Positions 1 to 9,700 of a stretch of DNA of 64,000 nucleotides are shown one piece after another. How positions within the stretch are numbered: the first letter of the stretch is position 1; each line of letters begins with the position of its first letter. This DNA comes from Pleurodeles waltl (taxonomy: Eukaryota; Chordata; Amphibia; Caudata; Salamandridae): NCBI RefSeq assembly GCF_031143425.1, contig NC_090450.1:170733272-170797271 (forward strand). Reading direction: 5' to 3'. The translations under genes and the position numbers were made by a program. A model generated the notes under the pieces. The model ran no database searches and had not been told where the DNA came from. It saw only the letters and a program-made list of their open reading frames with translations.

Positions 1-681
1 GACACACAAACGCAGGCAGACACCCACCCAACAGACATCCACCTCACAACAGCCTACAGCACCTGCACCTTCACCCAATGACAGCACACCTGACTCTCCT
101 ACAACCACATCCTCTTCCTCCACTTCCATCTCCACTTCTCCTACCTTTTACCTTGGCCCTAAAAAACTTTTCCTGCTTAATCTTGACCTCTTCCCCTCCG
201 ATGACCTACCCCCTCCATCTGCAAAGAGTCCCAAGAGCACCACAGCCACCACCAGCCAAACTTCGGGTGTCACTGTTGTGCATGGGTTCTGGAGCCCACC
301 CTTTGCCAGCAGTGACACCTCCATCAGCAGCAAGGACACATCCAGCCCCCCCCCGGCAAGAGGACCAGGAAACACAAGGGCCGCCGTGCGAAGACTGACA
401 AGGCTGCCCCCAAGGAGCAGAGTTCGCCCACTTCACCAGCCACAACGTCTAGGGGAGGCAAGGGCCCGAGAGCCCCATCTAAGGAGCGTAAGGGCAGCAG
501 GGCGGAGACGTCAGCCAGCAGGAGCGCGGAGCAGGTGGGCCCCACATGCCACATCCCAGCTGTAAAGGAGGACACCAAAGGGCCCAGGACTCCGTCACCG
601 AAGGGCCCAGGAACATCACGGCCGGAGGGCGTCTGAGCACGGAGTCCAGGCCAGGTCTGGCTCCCTTGAACCTACTGGTTG
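1..681. other. Unassigned sequence at left edge
   Basis: C-rich, A/C-biased sequence with several overlapping open frames, none of which resembles a protein I recognise. The proline/serine/arginine-rich translations look like compositional artefacts. It runs directly into the 32-bp tandem repeats and may be the interior of the same Harbinger-like element whose terminus I place at 3038, but that link is an inference. Confidence 0.35.
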
Positions 682-1487
682 TGCACCGCTGAACAGGGCC
701 CGCCGTGCAGAAGAGCACCGCTGAACAGGGCCCGCCGTGAAGATAGGCACCGCTGAACAGGGCCCGCCGTGCAGAAGAGCACCGCTGAACAGGGCCCGCC
801 GTGCAGATAGGCACCGCTGAACAGGGCCCGCCGTGCAGAAGAGCACCGCTGAACAGGGCCCGCCGTGCAGATAGGCACCGCTGAACAGGGCCCGCCGTGA
901 AGATAGGCACCGCTGAACAGGGCCCGCCGTGCAGAAGAGCACCGCTGAACAGGGCCCGCCGTGAAGATAGGCACCGCTGAACAGGGCCCGCCGTGCAGAA
1001 GAGCACCGCTGAACAGGGCCCGCCGTGAAGATAGGCACTGCTGAACAGGGCCCGCCGTGCAGAAGAGCACCGCTGAACAGGGCCCGCCGTGCAGATAGGC
1101 ACCGCTGAACAGGGCCCGCCGTGCAGAAGAGCACCGCTGAACAGGGCCCGCCGTGCAGAAGAGCACCTCTGAACAGGGCCCGCCGTGAAGATAGGCACCG
1201 CTGAACAGGGCCTGCCGTGCAGAAGAGCACCGCTGAACAGGGCCCGCCGTGAAGATAGGCACCGCTGAACAGGGCCCGCCGTGCAGAAGAGCACCGCTCA
1301 ACAGGGCCCGCCGTGAAGATAGACACCGCTGAACAGGGCCCGCCGTGCAGAAGAGCACCGCTGAACAGGGCCCGCCGTGCAGATAGGCACCGCTGAACAG
1401 GGCCCGCCGTGCAGAAGAGCACCGCTGAACAGGGCCCGCCGTGCAGAAGAGCACCGCTGAACAGGGCCCGCCGTGCAGAAGAGCACT
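682..1487. repeat. 32-bp GC-rich minisatellite, about 25 copies
   Basis: Tandem copies of a 32-bp unit beginning GCACCGCTGAACAGGGCCCG. Three variants of the unit's second half are interspersed (GTGCAGAAGA, GTGCAGATAG, GTGAAGATAG), with a few point changes. The unit has no stop codon in any minus-strand frame. Because 32 is not a multiple of 3, long antisense open frames of 271-370 codons appear in all three frames; these are consequences of the repeat, not genes. Confidence 0.95.
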
Positions 1488-1785
1488 GCTCCGCTGGGCC
1501 CTTCCTGTCAAGCACTGCTCCGCTGGGCCCTTCCTGTTAAGCACCGCTCCGCTGGGCCCCTTCATCTCAAGCACCGCTCCGCTGGGCCCCGCCATCTCCA
1601 GCACCGCTCTGCTGGGCCCCTTCATCTCAAGTACCGCTCCGCTGGGCCCCTTCATCTCAAGCACCGCTCCGCTGGGCCCCTTCATCTCAAGCACCGCTCC
1701 ACTGGGCCCCGCCGTCTCAAGCACCGCTCCGCTGGGCCCCTTCATCTCAAGCACCGCTCCGCTGGGCCCCTTCATCTCAAGCACT
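1483..1785. repeat. 30-bp minisatellite, about 10 copies
   Basis: Tandem 30-bp units of the form GCACCGCTCCGCTGGGCCCC followed by TTCATCTCAA. It abuts the 32-bp array and shares the GCACCGCT start and a GGGCCC core with it, so the two arrays probably descend from one ancestral unit. Confidence 0.93.
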
Positions 1786-1845
1786 GTTTATGGTTCACTG
1801 TGCCCACCATGCCTCCTCCTTGACCAATGGAGACTGTTATCCACT

Positions 1846-2150
1846 TGAGAGACTGTGGCTTTGCACTCCCCAGGATGGCAGAGTGGGCAACCCACCCACT
1901 GTAGAGACTTGAGAGACTGTGGCTTTGCACTCCCCAGGATGGTACAGTGGGCAACCCACCCACTGTAGAGACTTGAGAGACTGTGGCTTTGCACTCCCCA
2001 GGATGGTCCAGTGGGCAAGCCACCCACTGTAGAGACTTGAGAGACTGTGGCTTTGCACTCCCCAGGATGGTACAGTGGGCAACCCACCCACTGTAGAGAC
2101 TTGAGAGACTGTGGCTTTGCACTCCCCAGGATGGCACAGTGGGCATGGTG
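1846..2150. repeat. 64-bp tandem repeat, about 5 copies
   Basis: Five near-identical 64-bp units, each starting TTGAGAGACTGTGGCTTTGC and including a CACCCACTGTAGAGAC segment. The last unit is truncated and diverges after the CAGTGGGCA motif. Antisense open frames through it share the repeat periodicity and are not considered coding. Confidence 0.93.
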
Positions 2151-3038
2151 GCCCCTTCGTGGATCTTGCGTCGTGGACTCATGTGGCTGTGGTGCCCCCC
2201 CCCTTCCCTTCCCCCTGAGGTGCCTGTAGTATTTTCATCAGATGCCCCTGCAGTGTTCTCTCCAAAGGACTCAGGTCTCCTGTGTGGGCTTTGCTCTTGT
2301 GTCGCTACACTGTAGCCCACGGACTGTTCCATTTGACTTGGATGTAGCGGACTAATTGCCTCGGTTCGCCATGGCAGTGTGTATAGTATTATTTTGTTAT
2401 GGATATTTTGCATAGTTGCCGATACGTCTCAGAGTCTATTTTTTATATAAAAATTTGGTTCACAATTTAATTCTGTCTTTGCATTTTTCAGGGGGGTTTG
2501 GGTGGTGTCACTGTGCATTGTTGCTCTGCATTGGTGTGTACATAGTTTGGGGGGGTGGGGGTCGCATATGTGTGTGCCCGTAACCTTTCCTCCTCCCCCC
2601 TCCCGTGTGTCGTAGGTGCAGTACTCACCGTTGTCGTCTGCGCCGGAGTTCGTACTCGTGGTAGATGAGCAGGTAGACGAGTGCAGGTAGGATGTTTAAT
2701 TCGGGTTCCATGCTGTCCTCCGTACTCGTGGAGTGTGTTTTGGTGAGCGTTTTCCCGTCCGTAGTCTGTTTCCGCCGTGTTTTTATCGGCGGGGCTCCCG
2801 CCCCGGAAAAGGTGGCGGATTGGTGAGTTGTGATAGTGTGGGCGGTACATTGTCTGCCGCCTGCCTGTTGGCGGTGACCGCCGCGCTGTTTGTCTGTACC
2901 GCCGTGGCGGTCGGAGTGTTAATGTGGCGGGCTGTGTTGGCGGTTCCCGCCAGGGTCAGAATTCCATTTTTTGGACCGCCGGCCTGTTGGCGGGTTGGCC
3001 GCCGCTTTATCACCGACCGCCAGGGTTAGAATGACCCC
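2151..3038. mobile_element. Harbinger-like (PIF/Harbinger) terminal region
   Basis: From about 2560 to 3038 the sequence is rich in GGCGG/CCGCC inverted motifs. Read on the minus strand it starts at 3038 with GGGGTCATTCTAACCCTGGC, which resembles termini of Harbinger-like elements that are very common in newt DNA (from memory of the family, not searched). The matching opposite terminus is not in the window, so this may be one end of a larger element that also holds the tandem repeats at 0.7-2.15 kb. It abruptly interrupts the L1 ORF2 sequence, so it inserted into, or deleted part of, that L1. Confidence 0.5.
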
Positions 3039-4251
3039 CATAGTCTCTCGCCTTCTTGGCTCACTATGTCCATCACCAGCGACCGTTGCCTAGGTGGGGA
3101 AACCAGCCAGGCCAACAATGCTCCCGCTTTGTCCCCCTCCCCATGTTGCCTGTTTTTGTATTTTTTATAATCAAACTTCCTGAGTCTTTCAAGGGTATTC
3201 GCTATTTCGTTTTTAGTCTTGGTTATGCTAGAAGCCAAGTTAGGGTTATCTGGTCTATTACGTTCCATTAATCTTAGGGCTTTTTCCTGCTTTTCCAGTT
3301 CCCCTTCTATCGATTTCTTAACCCCGTATGTTCCTGCCATGCACTGACCGATGATTGTAACCTTGAAGGCCTCCCATTCTTGTTCCCGGGTGGGGGTCGA
3401 GCCTGCATTGTGCATGAAGTACTCCTTAATTGCTTCTCGGATTGTGTGCTGGTATGCACTATACCCAATGCCTCTACATTTAATCGCCAGTCCGGTATGG
3501 GAGGGTGGTCTCTTTGCTAGTCTAGTGTAAGTAGCAGTGGGTTGTGGTCTGATATTGTGCGGGACAAGTATTCCGCTCTGCATACTGTACAATTTATATC
3601 TGGGGAAGTCAGGATTGCGTCTAGTCGGACATGTAAATCATGCACTGGTGAATAGAAAGAGTAATCTCTTTCCATCAAGTGGAGGTGTCTCCAGGAGTCT
3701 ATCAGGCCCCAGTTCGACTGCCAATCTGCAAAGCTTCTGGCTGTCTCCCTAATAGGGGAGGTTTCTAGCGGCGGGTGTGATCTGTCTAGTGCCGCGTTTG
3801 CTATGCAATTGTAGTCCCCTCCTATTAGTATTGTTTGGGTGAGGTAAGTTCCCCATTTTCGGGACATCCCCTGTAGGAATGTGTTTTGATCCTGCTTTGG
3901 GGCATAGATACCCGCCAGTGTGATGTCCCTTCCATCCAGACGCCCCCTCACCATCACAAAGCGCCCATCTCCATCTATCTGCGCATCTATTTTTTGGAAG
4001 GGGGTGCCTGGGTGTATCCAAATCAGGACCCCTCTTGCGTATGCTGAATATTCTGTGGCATATATTTGTCCTCTCCATCTTTTTGACAGTGCTATTACCT
4101 CTTTCCCTATCAGGTGGGTCTCCTGTAGAATCGCTATTTGTACGTCTCGCTGTTTAATCGGATTGTACACTTTATATCTTTTCCCTGGGCTGTTTAGACC
4201 CCTAATGTTCCAGGTAAGTATCTTGCAATCTAGTGATCTGTCTGTGGTCAA
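3039..4251 (-). pseudogene. L1 ORF2 fragment: AP-type endonuclease domain and start of linker
   Basis: ORF2 of an L1 normally encodes an apurinic-type endonuclease, a reverse transcriptase and a Cys-rich tail; only the front is here. The frame starting at 4251 shows the endonuclease motifs in order: TWNIRGL (metal-binding Asn), LQETHL (catalytic Glu), GGDYNCI (Asp/Asn), YSFYSP with HVRLDAIL, and SDHNPLLL (final Asp-His pair). At about 3520-3560 the frame shifts into a second frame (3026-3592), which continues with a basic helical linker typical of the region before the RT. No RT motif is reached before the sequence is cut at 3039. A nicking endonuclease fold could still be encoded, but the frameshift and truncation make this a pseudogene. 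Confidence 0.87.
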
Positions 4252-4379
4252 CCTTTATGTAAAGATTTGTGTCATATTTACGCCTACCTCTCCGCTTCCT
4301 GAGTGACTGCGCCCCGGAGTCCTGTCTAATTTGCCTGTTGTGTGAGTCTGTTCCCCCTGGTCGTTGCCCCATATTTTAA

Positions 4380-4805
4380 CCCCTTCCCCGCCACAGACGT
4401 AATGGTTACGTCCATGGCAGCGCCCGTGTGGCGCCATGGACGTAACCATTACGTCCTGGGACTGGCAGTCGGGGGAAGCGCTAGCGCTTCCCCCGAGGGC
4501 CGCCCCCCAACACCCCCAGGCCAGGGCTGAAAGGGGAATCCCTTCCCCTTTCACGCCCCCCCCCCCACTCCCCCCCCATGACGTCAGCGCGCGATCGCGC
4601 GCTGATTTCAGGGAAAGGGGGAAAGACGCGCTGGAAGCCATTTGCTTCCAGCGCGTCTAAGGGAGAAGGTGAGTTTTTCACCTTCGTGCGGGGTGGGGGT
4701 GCTCTCAGAGAGGCATCGAGGGAAAGGAAAGGGTTTTCCTTTCCCTCAATGTCTCTTTGAGCATTCCTGCTGCCCGATCGCGATGCGATCGGGCAGCAGG
4801 AATGC
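4380..4805. repeat. Left subterminal hairpin cluster of piggyBac copy 1
   Basis: At least seven inverted repeats follow one another. Arms 4396-4418 and 4433-4455 (23 bp, perfect, core GACGTAATGGTTACGTCC). A 24-bp palindrome at 4471-4494 centred on GCGCTAGCGC. About 4529-4552 (GAAAGGGGAA arms). The palindrome CAGCGCGCGATCGCGCGCTG at 4585-4604. 15-bp arms at 4624-4638 and 4644-4658. GAGGGAAAGGAAA arms at 4718-4747. 21-bp arms at 4761-4781 and 4785-4805 with a 3-base loop. The same order is found in copy 2 (38695-39022) with different stem sequences. Such structures could bind transposase, form cruciforms, or give folded RNA; nothing here decides between these. Confidence 0.9.
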
Positions 4806-6015
4806 CCACTAGACACCAGGGATTTCAGTATGTGTGTGTGTGCTTATTAGTGTAGGGGAGCGACCCCTTGGGCAAGGGTCGCTCCCCTTTGGGGGCACAT
4901 GTATTTTACGTCGTTTCTGCCCCCCCTGGGGGCAGATTGGCCCTATTTTTAGGCCGATCTGCCCCCAAGGGGGGCAGAAAGCCACTAGACACCAGGGATT
5001 TTATTTTTGCTTTGTATTTTTTGTGTTGGGGGGCGGCCCCTTGGGCAAGGGTCGCTCCCCTTTGGGGGCACATGTATTTTACGTCGTTTCTGCCCCCCCT
5101 GGGGGCAGATTGGCCCTATTTTTAGGCCGATCTGCCCCCAAGGGGGGCAGAAAGCCACTAGACACCAGGGATTTTATTGTTGATTTGTATTTTTTGTGTT
5201 GGGGGGCGGCCCCTTGGGCAAGGGTCGCTCCCCTTTGGGGGCAAATGTATTTTACGTCGTTTCTGCCCCCCTTGGGGGCAGATTGGCCCTATTTTTAGGC
5301 CGATCTGCCCCCAAGGGGGGCAGAAAGCCACTAGACACCAGGGATTTTATTGTTGATTTTTATTTTTTGTGTTGGGGGGTGGCCCCTTGGGCAAGGGTCG
5401 CCCCCATGGGCCCACATGTATTTTTGGGCAGTTCTGCCCCCCTTGGGGGCAGAGAGGCCTATTTTTTTTAGGCCTTTCTGCCCCCAAGGGGGGCAGAATC
5501 CCAATAGCGCCAGAAAGATATGTTTGTATGTGTGCTTTGTGTTGGGGGGTGGCCCCTTGGGCAAGGGTCGCTCCCCCCGGGGGCGCAATGTATTTATCGT
5601 CGTTTCTGCCCCCCTTAGGGGCAGATTGGCCCTATTTTTACGCCGATCTGCCCCCAAGGGGGGCAGAAAGCCACTAGACACCAGGGATTTTATTGTTGGT
5701 TTTTATTTTTTGTGTTGGGGGGCGGCCCCTTGGGCAAGGGTCGCCCCCAGGGGCCCACATGTATTTTTGGGCAGTTCTGCCCCCCTAGGGGGCAGATATG
5801 CCTATTTTTTAGGCCTTTCTGTCCCCAAGGGGGGCAGAATCCCCATAGCGCCAGGGATACTATGTGTGTGTGTGTGCTTTGTGTGGGGGTGTGGCCCCTT
5901 GGGCAAGGGTGGCCCCCCCCCAAAGGGTGCAATGTAATCTGGGCGATTTCTGCCCCCTCCCCTTGGGGGTAGATTGGCCTATTTTTTTTTAGGCCCATCT
6001 TCCCCCAAGCAGAGA
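4804..6015. repeat. ~173-bp palindromic tandem array of piggyBac copy 1, about 7 units
   Basis: Each unit begins near ACTAGACACCAGGGATTTT (about 4807, 4981, 5155, 5329, then degenerate near 5503, 5672, 5845). It holds two hairpins: one built on GGGAGCGACCCCTTGGGCAA with its complement GGGTCGCTCCC, and a larger one in which TCTGCCCCC...GGGGGCAGA occurs on both sides of a TTGGCC...GGCCGAT stem. The larger stem's arms are each nearly palindromic themselves. Later units carry matched changes in both strands of a stem (for example GGTGGCCCC paired with GGGTCGCCCCC near 5380). Short open frames here are artefacts of the repeat. Confidence 0.92.
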
Positions 6016-6205
6016 AGACTAGACACAGGGGAAAATGAAAAAATGGTTAGTGGCGGAGTGTTTGTCAACTGGCGAAGTATTTGCTTTTATGATAATAACA
6101 GTTTTTCTCCTTTTTGTTTTAGTTCAAAGCTTTTGCTGACTTTGCTGTGGCTTGTTGCAGTTTTGGCAGTAGTTGTCCTGCGGTTTGCGTAGTTGCATGT
6201 TTTAG

Positions 6206-6371
6206 GTAAGTAAATAAATTTACTCCAAGTGAGTATTGTTGCAATGCATGAATGACATGTTTGTAGGTGGTGTACTGAATGCAGGATTGTGTGTGAAATT
6301 GTCCTTAGAGTTAAGCACAATGATTATTGTGTTGTCTTATGTCTAATTTGCTTTTTTTTTTCTCTTTTTAG
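6206..6371 (+). other. Putative 166-bp intron in transposase leader
   Basis: A consensus donor (TTTAG/GTAAGTAA, GT at 6206-6207) and a pyrimidine-rich acceptor (CTCTTTTTAG, AG at 6370-6371) bracket 166 bp upstream of the transposase start. The third copy of the element keeps both signals in the same place (62264-62430, 167 bp), which supports real splicing of an untranslated first exon ending at 6205. The start of that exon is not visible. Confidence 0.6.
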
Positions 6372-6559
6372 TGGGATATCGTTGGTGATTGCTGTGGCTG
6401 TGCAGAGTAGTTGCTGGTGAGTCAAGCTTTTTCAGGCAAGTGAGCAGTATAGTTTTTGAGTTTATAATTCTTAGTGATAAACCTATACTTTGTTACTTAT
6501 CTTACACAGTGCTGGTTGTTGGTGGTGTATTTGTCCAGTTAATTTTAGTAAGAAGGATC

Positions 6560-8353
6560 ATGGCCAGCCGTAGGATGACCGCTCAGCAGGTTGTTAGTGT
6601 GCTTTTTGAGTCATCTTCTGACCATGAATATGAGACTGACTCTGCATCTGAGGCAGAGGAGGAAGTGCAGGATTCTGGAAGTGAATTTTCTGTCAGAGAT
6701 GAATCATCTGATGATGAAGCCACTCTCAGTGCTGATGAAGGGCCTGTTTTAGAGGAGGACAGTGATGTGCCAATGGTGCAGGAGCCAGCGGCTGAAAGGC
6801 TTCCCATTGGAAGACCTGACGCATGGGTTGCACCAAACATGGAGCAGCCACAGTTGCCTGCGTTTACTGGTTTTCCAGGGTGTCGAGTTAATACGGAAAA
6901 CTTTTTGCCCGTCAACTTTTTTGAGTTGTTTATGGGCGATATATTTTTGGAAGAGATTGTTGAGCAGACTAATTTGTATGCAGAGCAGTTTTTGAGGGAC
7001 AACGCTGCCAGACTTAGGCCACACTCTAGAGCTAGCCGGTGGATTCCCTCAAATCTGGAAGAGTTGAAAAAGTTCTTGGGTTTAACTTTTTTGATGGGGC
7101 TGATAAGGAAGCCGTCGCTGTCTTCATATTGGTCTACTAGTCCCTTGATGGCAACTGCTATATTTCCTGCCATCATGAGTCGTAACCGGTATGAGCTTCT
7201 TCTTCGGATGTTGCATTTTGTAGATAATGCTTTAGCCTTGCCACGAGATCATCCTGATTCTGACCGTCTTTTTAAGATTAGACCTGTCCTTGATCATTTG
7301 GTAGATCGGTTTTCAGAGATCTATGTTCCAGGGAAAGAAATATCTGTAGATGAGTCTTTGGTCCTGTTCAAGGGTCGTTTGGTTTTTAGGCAGTACATTC
7401 CTAGCAAGAGGGCACGGTATGGAATTAAATTGTATATGCTGTCAGAAAGTAGTACAGGATATGTTTATAATTTCCGGGTCTACACTGGTAGGGATTCCAA
7501 TATTGACCCCCCTGGTTGTCCTCCCACTTTTGGAGTTAGTGAGAAAATTGTGTGGGAACTTGGTAGACGACTGTTTAACAAAGGTCACCATTTATATGTA
7601 GATAACTTCTACACTGGAGTTCGGTTGTTCAAGGAGTTGTTCAGAGTGGACACTGTTGCTTGTGGCACAATCCGCTCTAATCGGAAAGGCTATCCAAAAG
7701 AGCTTGTCTGTAAAAAACTTGAGAAGGGACAGTGCAGTGCCTTGCGGAATGATGAGCTGCTAGCTCTGAAATTTGTAGACAAGAGGGATGTATACATGCT
7801 AAGCACCATCCATGATGAGAGTACTTCACCTGTGGCTGTTTGGGGTCAGGTTGCCGAAGTGCGCAAACCTGTGTGCATCTTAGACTATAATAAGCACATG
7901 GGTGGTGTTGATAGAGTAGATCAGAGGTTAGAACCTTACACTGCTGCTCGTAAGTCTTATGTGTGGTATAAGAAATTAGCGCTTCACTTGTTCCACTTGG
8001 CAACTTTTAATGCTTTTGTTGTGTTTAAGGATAGTTCTCCAGAGTCAAGGATGACATTTGTGAAATTTCAGGAGTCTATCATAGCTAGCCTTGTTGTGCT
8101 GGAACAGGCAAGAGTTCCTAGAGAAGCAGTTGTGGAGGATGTGGCTAGATTGAAAGATCGTCACTTTGCTGAGCACATTCCTCCCACGGCCAAAAAAAAC
8201 TTTCCTGCTAAGAGATGTAGAGTCTGTGCTCGAAGAGGTATCAGGAAGGAGACTAGGATGTACTGCCCTGGTTGTCCTTCAAAGCCTGGGCTGTGTGTGG
8301 GTGGCTGTTTCAGGAGCTACCACACACAGAAGAATTATTGGGAAATTCCGTGA
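6560..8353 (+). CDS. piggyBac-like transposase, intact
   Basis: 597-residue DDD transposase that would cut and paste the element at TTAA sites in the nucleus. I start it at the ATG at 6560 (MASRRMTAQQVV). The open frame extends 57 codons upstream to 6389, but that stretch is hydrophobic, unlike the family, and falls in the putative leader exon. The N-terminus is acidic (about residues 15-85). The catalytic aspartates appear as D264 (ISVDESL), D348 (LYVDNFYTG) and D451 (MGGVDRVDQ), close to D268, D346 and D447 of insect piggyBac. The C-terminus has the family's Cys/His zinc module (CRVC, CPGC, LCVGGCF, YHTQ) just before the stop. No frameshift or internal stop is seen, so the protein may be active. 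Domesticated PGBD genes are an alternative, but the flanking TTAA ends argue for a mobile element. Confidence 0.93.
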   Translation: MASRRMTAQQVVSVLFESSSDHEYETDSASEAEEEVQDSGSEFSVRDESSDDEATLSADEGPVLEEDSDVPMVQEPAAERLPIGRPDAWVAPNMEQPQLPAFTGFPGCRVNTENFLPVNFFELFMGDIFLEEIVEQTNLYAEQFLRDNAARLRPHSRASRWIPSNLEELKKFLGLTFLMGLIRKPSLSSYWSTSPLMATAIFPAIMSRNRYELLLRMLHFVDNALALPRDHPDSDRLFKIRPVLDHLVDRFSEIYVPGKEISVDESLVLFKGRLVFRQYIPSKRARYGIKLYMLSESSTGYVYNFRVYTGRDSNIDPPGCPPTFGVSEKIVWELGRRLFNKGHHLYVDNFYTGVRLFKELFRVDTVACGTIRSNRKGYPKELVCKKLEKGQCSALRNDELLALKFVDKRDVYMLSTIHDESTSPVAVWGQVAEVRKPVCILDYNKHMGGVDRVDQRLEPYTAARKSYVWYKKLALHLFHLATFNAFVVFKDSSPESRMTFVKFQESIIASLVVLEQARVPREAVVEDVARLKDRHFAEHIPPTAKKNFPAKRCRVCARRGIRKETRMYCPGCPSKPGLCVGGCFRSYHTQKNYWEIP

Positions 8354-8498
8354 GCGTAAACTGGTGTTTTATATTTTTATATGTTCGGTTTCACGGTTGG
8401 CATTAGTCATGTATTCAGTTAGAGCTTTTGTGTTTGTAGTTTTGTACTAATTTATGATTAGTGGTTTCTTTGTTGTTTAAAAAAAAAAAAAGGGGATG

Positions 8499-8740
8499 GC
8501 ATGTGTAGAGTGGCGCTTGGCTGGCGGCGTGGGTGTGGTGGCGCTTGGCTGGCGGTGTGTGTGGGGTGGCGCTTGGCTGGCGGTGTGTGTGGGGTGGCGC
8601 TTGGCTGGCGGTGTGTGTGGGGTGGAACTTGGCTGGCGGTGTGTGTGGGGTGGCGCTGGGCTGGCGGTGTGTGTGGGGTGGCGCTTGGCTGGTGGTGTGG
8701 GTGGGGTGGCGCTTGGCTGGTGGTGTGGCGCTTGGCTGGC
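8499..8740 (+). repeat. 28-bp minisatellite in transposase 3' UTR, about 8 copies
   Basis: Repeats of TGGCGCTTGGCTGGCGGTGT plus GTGTGGGG (28 bp), starting about 145 bp after the transposase stop and ending well before the AATAAA at 9048. The array therefore lies inside the predicted 3' UTR. Open frames on both strands follow the repeat and are not genes. Confidence 0.9.
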
Positions 8741-9047
8741 AGTGCCGGCCAAACGCCAGTCCACACACTCATCAGCTGGTGTGATTGCTGTATCAGGCAT
8801 GTGGGCGTATGAAAGTGATGGGCCCTTGACTGGCGCTGTCTGTGGATGCGAGTCTTGTAATGTGCTGGGCCCGTGGCTGGCGGCGTGAATGGTCTAGTGC
8901 ATGTCATGTATGAAAGGTGTGTGAATGGACTGTAAAGCGGTTGGTGCCTTGTCGTGGCTTTACAGCTCACGAGCTGTGAGTCATTGGTTCAGTTTTTTGG
9001 CCTTTCAGTTATTACCAGTGCATTTCACTTTTGTGAAATCTCTTGTT

Positions 9048-9053
9048 AATAAA
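9048..9053 (+). terminator. Polyadenylation signal AATAAA for transposase mRNA
   Basis: AATAAA about 695 bp downstream of the transposase stop, in an A/T-rich setting (TTGTTAATAAAATTTG). It is the first canonical signal I see after the stop, and the satellite region begins beyond it. Confidence 0.6.
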
Positions 9054-9159
9054 ATTTGATCTACTGAACCATCACTCACCCTCGTGCCAAATCCAACCAG
9101 TATGTGTGGTACAAATGACAAAACCTGCTCCGCTGTAATCAGGCGTCGCAGCACACTTG

Positions 9160-9700
9160 AGACACGCTAGGTGCCTCAGGTGGGACCCCGATGATGAAGC
9201 ATGCCACCAACTTGGTTGGTGGGTGAGGGGTCTTCTTCACATAACCTAAGTGTGTTTCTTTTCACAATTTTAGTGTTTGGCACATCACGGACGTATGTGC
9301 ACACATCAAAGTGATATATTCCAAAAATACCTGTGTTTGGGGGGGAGGGCCCACCTATGTTTTTGGTCCTGGGTGCGGCCGTCATGTAGGGAAACCTACA
9401 AAATCCAGAAACTTTTTAAAACTAGGCACCCCAAGGAGTCTAGGGAGGTGTGGCTTGTGTGGCTCCCCCAACATTTTCTTACCCAGACTCCTCTGTAAAC
9501 CTCACAATTTGCATAAAAAAGCATATTTTCCTGATTTTTCTTAGTAGGATCACCGCTCCAGCACAAAATTCCTACTCCCCAGTTTTCCCCTCAGTCTCCC
9601 AAGTAAAATGACACCTCACTTATGTGGGTCCCCAAAGCAGAGTCCGTCTAAAGATGTATAAAAGAATATGCCCTTATAAACTTGCTGTGCTATCCCTTCT
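9160..9700. other. Transition region before the satellite array
   Basis: Mostly unique sequence with weak similarity to the satellite units that follow (for example the AAACCTACAAAATCC and CCAAGGAGTCTAGG segments resemble diverged monomer pieces). No coding sequence recognised; probably highly diverged edge monomers. Confidence 0.4.

Noticed and set aside
479..1784. Long minus-strand open frames of 271-370 codons across the minisatellites
   Set aside because: They exist in all three frames because the repeat unit lacks stops and its length is not a multiple of three. No recognisable domain.
4834..5972. Open frames rich in GGGPLGKGRSPLGA-type sequence in the palindromic arrays (also 39-41 kb and 61-62 kb)
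   Set aside because: Present on both strands and in several frames with repeat periodicity, so they are translations of the array.
4804..6015. CRISPR array
   Set aside because: Regular repeats but no short unique spacers, no cas genes and a vertebrate gene in the window.
6389..6559. Upstream extension of the piggyBac transposase by 57 codons
   Set aside because: Hydrophobic and not family-like, and it lies in the putative untranslated leader; copy 3 keeps the same extension only because the sequence is similar.
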